DNA of 40,277 bases from Tannerella sp. (GTDB lineage: Bacteria; Bacteroidota; Bacteroidia; Bacteroidales; Tannerellaceae). The position numbers and the translations under genes are program-made. The DNA is taken from the NCBI GenBank assembly GCA_031285565.1, contig JAITVY010000069.1, positions 1-40,277 of the forward strand, read 5' to 3'. The notes beneath the pieces were generated by a model that did not search any database, was not told where the DNA came from, and saw nothing but the letters and a program-made list of their open reading frames with translations. Shown one piece after another: positions 34,938 to 40,277 of this stretch. How positions within the stretch are numbered: the first letter of the stretch is position 1; the number at the start of each line of letters is the position of its first letter.

Positions 34938-35534
34938 ATGTCTCAATATAAAGATCTTTTTAAAATAAAGCACAATGATTTACGCCCCGGGAAAGGAAAA
35001 ATATTAATATCGGAACCTTTCCTGCAGGACGCTTATTTTCAACGTTCTGTTGTGCTCTTGGTTGAACATAATATCGAGGGTTCTATGGGGTTTGTATTAA
35101 ATAAACGTACAGATTTATTTGTTAATAATTTTTTTCCTGAATTAGAAGAATTACCAAATATCCCTATTTACCTGGGAGGACCTGTAAATTCAAATCGTCT
35201 GTTCTTTATTCATTCGTTGGGAGAAAATATTATTCCCAATGGTGTAAAGATTGATAACAAATTATATTTCGACGGAGAGTTTGATGCATTAAAGCATTAT
35301 GTACTTAGCGGAAATTCCATTGAAGGGAAAATTAAATTTTTTATCGGTTATTCGGGTTGGACAGAAAATCAGCTAAATGGTGAAATCATGAGTAATTCAT
35401 GGCTGGTGAGTCATTCTTCATATGAAAAAATTATGGAGGCCGATGATGATTCTTTCTGGAAAGAATCAGTAAAACTGATGGGGGATACCTACTCCACCTG
35501 GATAAACTATCCGAAAAACCCTGATATGAATTAA
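34938..35534 (+). CDS. YqgE/AlgH family protein
   Basis: A 198-residue member of the YqgE/AlgH (DUF179) family. The characteristic order is GKILISEPFLQDAYFQRSVV with LLVEHNIEGSMGFVLNKRT, then IYLGGPVNSNRLFFIHSL, and IKFFIGYSGWTENQL. The family is widespread, and its biochemical role is not established; it was named after an alginate regulator in Pseudomonas. AGGAAG lies just before the ATG. It converges on the GNAT gene, with a shared hairpin between them. Confidence 0.93.
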   Translation: MSQYKDLFKIKHNDLRPGKGKILISEPFLQDAYFQRSVVLLVEHNIEGSMGFVLNKRTDLFVNNFFPELEELPNIPIYLGGPVNSNRLFFIHSLGENIIPNGVKIDNKLYFDGEFDALKHYVLSGNSIEGKIKFFIGYSGWTENQLNGEIMSNSWLVSHSSYEKIMEADDDSFWKESVKLMGDTYSTWINYPKNPDMN

Positions 35535-35581
35535 AAATAGTGGAGAGTAGAATTGGAGCGAAACGTAAATCAAACATAGAA

Positions 35582-35624
35582 AAAATGGAAAATGAAAGAC
35601 AAATGATTTTCAATTTTCCATTTT
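35582..35624. terminator. Hairpin between convergent yqgE and GNAT genes
   Basis: AAAATGGAAAATGAAA (35582-35597) pairs with TTTTCAATTTTCCATTTT (35607-35624), apart from one bulge. A/T-runs on both sides would allow termination in both directions. Confidence 0.5.
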
Positions 35625-35631
35625 CAATTAT

Positions 35632-36159
35632 TTAAGGTGCAATTAGCTGCATAAAATAAACATCTTCATAAAGATCACCATTCTTAACCCATGAAACCAA
35701 TTTTCCGGTTTCTATATAACCACTCCTTGAAAAGAGTTTCACACTTGGCTCGTTACGTTCGGGAACATATGCATAGATTTGTTTCAACATTAAAAACTCA
35801 AATGCATATTTCTCCACAAGTTTTAATGTTTCTGTAGCCAAACCTTGCTTACGATAAGCATCATCTAATAAAATTCCAATCCCGGCACGACAATTAATCG
35901 GATCGAAGTCGTATAAATCGACTGTTCCTATCGTTACATTTTCAGACTGAAGTACGATCATCAGGCGTAACTGGCGCGACTGGAAAATATCTAAACGGGA
36001 ATCTGCAATATAATCCCGTAAAGAAAACCGGGAATAAGGAGCAAGCGTAGTTCCGTAACGCCACAACGTAGTGTCATTTTCCCATTTATACAAAAACTCC
36101 AGATCTTCAGGTTCTAATGCCCTTAAACGAATCGTGTTTCCTTCTAATAATTTCATCAT
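35632..36159 (-). CDS. GNAT family N-acetyltransferase
   Basis: A 175-residue acetyltransferase of the RimJ/RimL type. It starts NTIRLRALEPEDLEFLYKWE, has the acetyl-CoA-binding region around AGIGILLDDAYRKQGLATET and ends with the expected NEPSVKLFSRSGYIETGKL. The substrate is unknown; relatives acetylate protein N-termini, spermidine or antibiotics. Two adjacent ATGs at the start make 36159 or 36156 possible. Last gene of the minus-strand run from rfbC, 19 bp after the glycosyltransferase. Confidence 0.88.
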   Translation of the reverse strand: MMKLLEGNTIRLRALEPEDLEFLYKWENDTTLWRYGTTLAPYSRFSLRDYIADSRLDIFQSRQLRLMIVLQSENVTIGTVDLYDFDPINCRAGIGILLDDAYRKQGLATETLKLVEKYAFEFLMLKQIYAYVPERNEPSVKLFSRSGYIETGKLVSWVKNGDLYEDVYFMQLIAP

Positions 36160-36178
36160 AATTTAATTATTTTATGTG

Positions 36179-37348
36179 TTATTGCCCGGAAGATATAAGT
36201 CGTCCGCTTTTGTTATGATATATATGATATGTAATTTTTTTATCTTTTGTATTGTCCATAAAAGCTAACATCTGATAAAATGAGATATCCGGATAATAAA
36301 ATGCAATGTCGGTATATTCTTTTACTTCATTATAACCAGTATTTATATCTTGTGGTTCATTTAAATTCAATAAATCTACCGACAGTAGTTCCGGCATCTT
36401 TTCATGTACAACATTTTTAGCTTCATCAAAATGTTCCTCTAAAGAGACAACAAGTAACCGGCAGTGCTTTGCTATAGCCTTTTTCTGTTTTGCCTTCTCG
36501 AATAATGCGGAATATGCACTTCGAAGAGCAATCGACATACGAATTAAACCGGACATCAACTTCCCGGATTGCGGATAATATTTTTTATAGAAAATAAGCA
36601 TAGCGCCATAAAATGCCGTCAAAAACTTTTTATCGCCCCGCTTGGTACTTTCACCTTTATAATGCAGAATCCGTTCAGGTATATAATAGTTCTTATATCC
36701 GCCTAGTACGATCCGGTAAGACAGATCTATATCCTCTCCATACATAAAGAATGTTTCGTCCAGTAGCCCGACTTTATCCAAAGCCTCACGGCGAAGTAAC
36801 ATAAAAGCGCCGGACAATACATCTACCTGATGCAACTCATTTTCATTCAAATACAACAAACTATAAGCCGAAAATCGTTTGGAACGAGGGAACAATTTTG
36901 ATAAACCAAACAGTTTACAAAACGATATCCAGGGAGAAGGATAACTGCGCTTACTTTCAGCTAAAAAACGCCCATGTCCATCCAACATCTTTACCCCAAC
37001 TCCTCCGGCTTCTGGATGATCACTCATAAAAGCATACAAATGTTGTAAGATATGCTCTCCGATCACTGTATCCGGATTTAATAATAGTACATACTCCCCT
37101 CTGCTTTGCAGTATAGCCTGATTATTTGCTTTTGAGAAGCCCGGATTATCTTTATTCTCAATAAAAATAACCTCCGGAAATTTAGGCTGCAGATATTCAA
37201 TGGAACCATCCGCAGAATGATTATCTACGACAAATATTTCTGTTACTAATCCCTCTACCGCTGCACGGACAGAATACAGGCATTGCTCTAAAAAATATTT
37301 GACATTGTAATTGACTATAATAATTGACAGTTGTACTTGGCCGGTCAT
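36179..37348 (-). CDS. Family 2 glycosyltransferase
   Basis: A 389-residue GT2 enzyme of the rhamnosyltransferase-like group. The GT-A core opens LSIIIVNYNVKYFLEQCLYS, continues with VDNHSADGS and has the metal/nucleotide motif LLLNPDTVIG, with a later GEDIDLSYRI. Residues 1-270 form the transferase. The C-terminal 110 residues hold a separate unrecognised segment with VVSLEEHFDEAKNVVHEKM. A surface-polysaccharide role fits with rfbB and rfbC in the same run. No strong membrane helix is seen. It starts 5 bp after the end of recR. Confidence 0.9.
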   Translation of the reverse strand: MTGQVQLSIIIVNYNVKYFLEQCLYSVRAAVEGLVTEIFVVDNHSADGSIEYLQPKFPEVIFIENKDNPGFSKANNQAILQSRGEYVLLLNPDTVIGEHILQHLYAFMSDHPEAGGVGVKMLDGHGRFLAESKRSYPSPWISFCKLFGLSKLFPRSKRFSAYSLLYLNENELHQVDVLSGAFMLLRREALDKVGLLDETFFMYGEDIDLSYRIVLGGYKNYYIPERILHYKGESTKRGDKKFLTAFYGAMLIFYKKYYPQSGKLMSGLIRMSIALRSAYSALFEKAKQKKAIAKHCRLLVVSLEEHFDEAKNVVHEKMPELLSVDLLNLNEPQDINTGYNEVKEYTDIAFYYPDISFYQMLAFMDNTKDKKITYHIYHNKSGRLISSGQ

Positions 37349-37353
37349 CTTAC

Positions 37354-37980
37354 TTACATCAATTTCATTGAATCATTAAAGTTGACACGATTCAGAATAG
37401 AACGTCCCAATGTTACTTCGTCCGTATATTCAATCTCATCACCGACAGAAATTCCGCGGGCTATTAACGTCACTTTAACTTCATACGGAGCCAATTTACG
37501 GTAAATAAAAAAATTAGTCGTATCCCCTTCCATCGTTGTACTCAATGCTAAAATAACTTCTTTTACTTCTCCGGAAGCTGCACGTTCTACCAGGCTATCA
37601 ATTTCAATATCTCCCGGCCCGAGACCATCAATCGGTGAAATTATTCCTCCCAACACATGATAAACGCCATTAAACTGAGCCGTATTTTCAATCGCCATCA
37701 CATCTTTGACATTCTCTACCACACAAACAATTGAATGGTCACGCATCGGATTAGCACAGATTGCACAGCAATCATCATCACAAATATTATGGCAGACGTT
37801 ACAATATTTTACTTCACGCCTTAATGCAGATAAAGCTAACGAAAGACGTTCGGTATAATCAGCATCGCGCCTCAGCATATACAATGCTAAACGCAACGCC
37901 GTCCGCCGGCCAATACCAGGAAGAGCAGCCAATTCATTCACTGCATTTTCTAATAAAACAGAAGGATATTTTTGATTCAT
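37354..37980 (-). CDS. recR: Recombination mediator RecR
   Basis: A 208-residue RecR, which helps load RecA at gaps with RecF/RecO. The N-terminal helix-hairpin-helix has [13 protein letters not shown] (20-32). The zinc finger uses C60, C63, C72 and C75. A Toprim domain follows ([17 protein letters not shown]). The C-terminal Walker B-like motif region contains [20 protein letters not shown]. The length fits the family. Its place between rfbB and a glycosyltransferase is a chance chromosomal arrangement, with gaps of 8 and 5 bp implying cotranscription. Confidence 0.97.
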   Translation of the reverse strand: MNQKYPSVLLENAVNELAALPGIGRRTALRLALYMLRRDADYTERLSLALSALRREVKYCNVCHNICDDDCCAICANPMRDHSIVCVVENVKDVMAIENTAQFNGVYHVLGGIISPIDGLGPGDIEIDSLVERAASGEVKEVILALSTTMEGDTTNFFIYRKLAPYEVKVTLIARGISVGDEIEYTDEVTLGRSILNRVNFNDSMKLM

Positions 37981-37988
37981 CCGGCAAA

Positions 37989-39134
37989 TTATAGTTCACG
38001 ACCGGCATACATCCGGTCATAATAATTTATATAGTCGCCTTTTGTTATTTCCTCTACCCAGTCCTGGTGTTCCAGATACCATCGTATCGTTTTAACAATT
38101 CCGGTTTCAAAATCCGTTTCCGGCATCCAGCCTAATTCTTTCGTAATTTTACCGGGATCAATCGCATATCGCTGGTCATGTCCCAGCCGGTCTTTCACGA
38201 ATGTAATCAGGTCGTCATTAATCCAATCTACAGAGATCTCGCCTTTGTCGTCCGTTTCCTGTTTTTTCAAAGCATTCCGGTATTCCGGTTGTTCAATCAT
38301 CAGTTGATGGATAATACGAATAATTGTCCGGACTATTTCTATATTTTGCCGTTCGTTATGACCGCCAACATTGTAGGTCTCTCCTACCCGGCCTCTACGA
38401 ATCACCACATCAATTGCCTTACAATGATCTTCGACATAAAGCCAGTCACGGACATTACTGCCATCGCCATAAACAGGTAATTTTTTCCCTTCCAGTATAT
38501 TTTTGATAATTAAAGGAATCAGTTTCTCCGGAAAATGATACGGACCATAATTATTTGAACAACGTGTAACAGATACCGGCATTTTATATGTCTCCGCATA
38601 TGCCTTTACAAATAAATCCGCACTGGTTTTCGATGCGCTGTATGGGCTACGCGGATCAAGCGGCGTTGTTTCATAAAAATATCCTTCTGCTCCTAAACTA
38701 CCATAAACTTCATCTGTTGAAACCTGATGGAAGCGTACGTTATCCTTCCATATGGGATATCCGTTTTCATCTTTACCTGTCACCCAGAATTTACGGGCCG
38801 TATCCAACAAGTTTTGTGTTCCTAATATATTGGTTACCAAAAACAGTTGTGGGTCCTCAATACTCCTGTCTACATGGCTTTCAGCTGCAAAATTCACTAC
38901 ATATTGAATGTCATATTCCAGAAAAAGCTTTTCTGTTAATATACGATCGCATACATCACCTTTAATAAAAATACAACGCTCGTTATCAATATCATCTTTG
39001 ATAGTTCCCAGATTTCCGGCGTATGTCAGCAAATCCAATACTATCAAACGTATGTCCGGATACGTAGCCAACATATATTTCACAAAATTCGCACCGATAA
39101 AACCGGCTCCACCTGTTACCAGATAAGTATTCAT
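37989..39134 (-). CDS. rfbB: dTDP-glucose 4,6-dehydratase
   Basis: A 381-residue short-chain dehydrogenase-type enzyme making dTDP-4-keto-6-deoxyglucose, the second step to dTDP-L-rhamnose. The Rossmann glycine motif is [15 protein letters not shown] near the N-terminus. The catalytic pieces are [10 protein letters not shown], the YSASK tyrosine-lysine pair, and [18 protein letters not shown]. The length is slightly above average because of an insert around [20 protein letters not shown]. It lies 12 bp after rfbC. The partner genes rfbA and rfbD are not in the window. Confidence 0.97.
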   Translation of the reverse strand: MNTYLVTGGAGFIGANFVKYMLATYPDIRLIVLDLLTYAGNLGTIKDDIDNERCIFIKGDVCDRILTEKLFLEYDIQYVVNFAAESHVDRSIEDPQLFLVTNILGTQNLLDTARKFWVTGKDENGYPIWKDNVRFHQVSTDEVYGSLGAEGYFYETTPLDPRSPYSASKTSADLFVKAYAETYKMPVSVTRCSNNYGPYHFPEKLIPLIIKNILEGKKLPVYGDGSNVRDWLYVEDHCKAIDVVIRRGRVGETYNVGGHNERQNIEIVRTIIRIIHQLMIEQPEYRNALKKQETDDKGEISVDWINDDLITFVKDRLGHDQRYAIDPGKITKELGWMPETDFETGIVKTIRWYLEHQDWVEEITKGDYINYYDRMYAGREL

Positions 39135-39146
39135 CTATGATCTGTT

Positions 39147-39704
39147 TTAATATTTAAAATTTATTTCTGCATCCTGTAATAAAGGTAACCTTCCATCTTT
39201 CTCTGATGTTTGTACAATAGTATCCGTATCAATCTGCCAATCAACCTGAACTGTAGCATCGTCATACCGGATACCGCGTTCATAAGCCGGCATATACGGA
39301 TTATCTACTTTATATGTAAAAATAGCCTTTTCACTCTTTACATAAAACCCATGTGCAAATCCCTGGGGTATAAACAACTGACGCTTATTATCAGCCGACA
39401 ATTCCACAGAGACTGAACGGCCGAATGTCGGAGAGCCTTTACGAAGATCAACTGCAATATCAATCACCACACCTTCAATTACCCGTACAAGTTTCGCCTG
39501 TGAATATGGCGCTAACTGATAATGTAAGCCACGCAAAATCCCTTTTGACGAACACGACTCGTTATCCTGTACAAAATTAACCGGACCAATATGCTGTTCA
39601 AAATCAGCTTGCTTATATGTTTCCATAAAATACCCTCTTGCATCGTTAAGCACAACCGGCTCAATAATCCAAACGTCAGGAATGCTCGTTTCTATATATT
39701 TCAT
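39147..39704 (-). CDS. rfbC: dTDP-4-dehydrorhamnose 3,5-epimerase
   Basis: A 185-residue cupin-type epimerase of dTDP-rhamnose synthesis. I take the ATG at 39704 (MKYIETSIPDVWIIEP); an in-frame ATG at 39752 would add 16 unusual residues upstream and falls within promoter sequence. The active-site histidine lies in GILRGLHYQ, followed by VRVIEGVVIDIAVDLRKGSP and FGRSVSVELSADNKRQLFIP with GFAHGFYV. The tyrosine for catalysis is in FTYKVDNPYMP. First gene of the minus-strand run, with a well-spaced promoter. Confidence 0.96.
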   Translation of the reverse strand: MKYIETSIPDVWIIEPVVLNDARGYFMETYKQADFEQHIGPVNFVQDNESCSSKGILRGLHYQLAPYSQAKLVRVIEGVVIDIAVDLRKGSPTFGRSVSVELSADNKRQLFIPQGFAHGFYVKSEKAIFTYKVDNPYMPAYERGIRYDDATVQVDWQIDTDTIVQTSEKDGRLPLLQDAEINFKY

Positions 39705-39740
39705 ATAATATTTTTTTATCGTAAAGAAAGAATAGAAGAA

Positions 39741-39771
39741 CAAAGTAAACACTTTTTAAAGAATTAACAAA
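39741..39771 (-). promoter_or_regulatory. Promoter of the rfbC operon
   Basis: Read on the minus strand: TTTG at 39771-39768, 19 bases, then TTACTTTG at 39748-39741, one base from TAnnTTTG. It lies about 37 bases ahead of the rfbC ATG at 39704, so it drives rfbC-rfbB-recR-GT2-GNAT. Confidence 0.6.
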
Positions 39772-39889
39772 AAGATATACATATTTCAATACCAGACTTT
39801 ATTGTTTTTTTCACGAATCAATTATGCTAGAAACTTTTGGCCATTTTTTTATTTCTAAATAAAACAGCGAAAAAAACAGAAACATTTTA

Positions 39890-39921
39890 TTTGCAAATAA
39901 ATTAAAATAGTCATACCTTTG
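39890..39921 (+). promoter_or_regulatory. Promoter of the tRNA-Cys gene
   Basis: TTTG (39890-39893), 20 bases, then TACCTTTG (39914-39921): an exact fit to the Bacteroidetes housekeeping promoter. The tRNA begins 18 bases downstream. Confidence 0.85.
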
Positions 39922-39939
39922 CCGACGCAATCACAAAAT

Positions 39940-40010
39940 GGTTCCTTGGCCGAGTGGCTAGGCACCGGTCTGCAAAACCGTCTACGGCGGTTCGAATCCG
40001 CCAGGAACCT
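39940..40010 (+). tRNA. tRNA-Cys (anticodon GCA)
   Basis: A 71-nt tRNA. Acceptor stem GGTTCCT/AGGAACC with discriminator T, D-loop with GAGTGGCTAGGCA, anticodon stem ACCGG/CCGT-type with loop CTGCAAA (GCA at the anticodon position), and T-arm GGCGGTTCGAATCCGCC. The 3' CCA is not encoded. Confidence 0.95.
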
Positions 40011-40024
40011 CTGGATATGTTGAT

Positions 40025-40062
40025 GGGATAGAATTCAAAATTCTATCCCTTTTTCTTTTTTA
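40025..40062 (+). terminator. Terminator of the tRNA-Cys transcript
   Basis: A perfect 11-bp stem (GGGATAGAATT 40025-40035, AATTCTATCCC 40039-40049) with a CAA loop, followed by TTTTTCTTTTTT. Confidence 0.9.
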
Positions 40063-40121
40063 AGCACTTACATTTTTTGTAATGGAATAGGATCACCGTA
40101 AAAACTTGAGGGATTTTTGTA

Positions 40122-40277
40122 TTATGCATACAATTTACTCAATCTAAACAAGAAAAACGCTTTATCTTTCACCCCCCTGAAGACTCTTCTAAATGCTTTA
40201 ATTTTTGCATTGAATGATTCGGATGCTGCATTCGTAGAACGCCTGTCAAAGAAATTAATGATGTTTAGGTAATGCGA
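40122..40277 (-). CDS. Transposase C-terminus, partial (ISL3/ISAon1-like)
   Basis: The last 51 codons of a gene entering from the right edge on the minus strand: YLNIINFFDRRSTNAASESF, NAKIKAFRRVFRGVKDKAFF and LFRLSKLYA before the stop. The RSTNA-SESFNAKIK-FRGV-FFLFR-K pattern is the end of the transposases labelled ISAon1/ISL3-like in Bacteroidetes; the glutamate in SESFN would be the last acidic catalytic residue. No terminal inverted repeat was identified between here and the tRNA terminator, so the element's end is not defined. Confidence 0.75.
   Translation of the reverse strand, partial: SHYLNIINFFDRRSTNAASESFNAKIKAFRRVFRGVKDKAFFLFRLSKLYA

Noticed and set aside
39940..40277. tRNA-Cys as attachment site of an integrated element
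   Set aside because: I found no repeated copy of the tRNA 3' end nearby, and the flanking gene is a DDE-type transposase fragment rather than an integrase.

Overview
The window looks like a chromosomal piece of a Bacteroidales bacterium (Parabacteroides/Bacteroides/Dysgonomonas-like; genus not resolved). The grounds are a hybrid two-component sensor-regulator beside sulfatase and glycosidase genes, promoters of the Bacteroidetes type (TTTG, about 19-20 nt, TAnnTTTG) that are clearest at the tRNA-Cys and rfbC genes, little Shine-Dalgarno use, many lipoproteins, and families such as DUF6266, DUF4197 and YhcG/DUF1016.

Layout. (1) 1-11407: a carbohydrate and sulfated-glycan region with a serine-type sulfatase, a GH2 glycosidase, a GH43-like lipoprotein and a 1355-residue hybrid two-component regulator, interrupted by a YhcG-type nuclease gene. 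No SusC/SusD pair is inside the window. (2) 11408-14436: a lone DUF6266 gene, a long repeat-bearing intergenic stretch and a hexokinase gene with its terminator. (3) 14521-23494: an accessory island. It opens with two fragments of tyrosine-recombinase genes. Then come about eight co-directional units, each of one or two small AT-rich genes followed by a GC-rich element of 132-133 bp that starts with a version of RYYYAAC and ends with a version of GTTRRRY. That is the layout of integron attC sites. Four of these elements are closely alike, one is diverged, one is a 38-bp miniature and one is cut off at the right border. Cargo: a SMEK/PD-(D/E)xK-like protein, a SymE-like toxin, DUF6985-like and DMP19/DUF4375-like proteins, an Imm26-like protein, a broken KilA-N gene and several unknown proteins. 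In plan it resembles a cluster of attC sites lacking an integrase and the recombinase-associated acquired interbacterial defence (rAID-1) clusters known from Bacteroidales, which bank orphan immunity genes. (4) 23589-39704: ordinary chromosomal genes. These include U32 peptidase, metA, a VOC protein and a TlpA-like lipoprotein on one strand; a DUF4197 lipoprotein; a TetR regulator with a giant acyl-CoA-dehydratase-activase fusion; an aminotransferase; YqgE; and a minus-strand run rfbC-rfbB-recR-GT2-GNAT. (5) 39890-40277: tRNA-Cys with promoter and terminator, then the end of a transposase gene that runs off the window.

How it works together. The sulfatase, GH2 and GH43-like proteins would desulfate and cut an extracellular glycan, and the neighbouring hybrid regulator is the likely sensor of a breakdown product. 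In the island, the near-identical attC-like elements are best explained by a recombinase that collects promoterless genes; the local recombinase is now only fragments, so the array is either frozen or served in trans. The SymE gene has an unusually structured upstream region, which is the best candidate for a local regulatory RNA. No computation was run: alignments, folds and family assignments are by eye.
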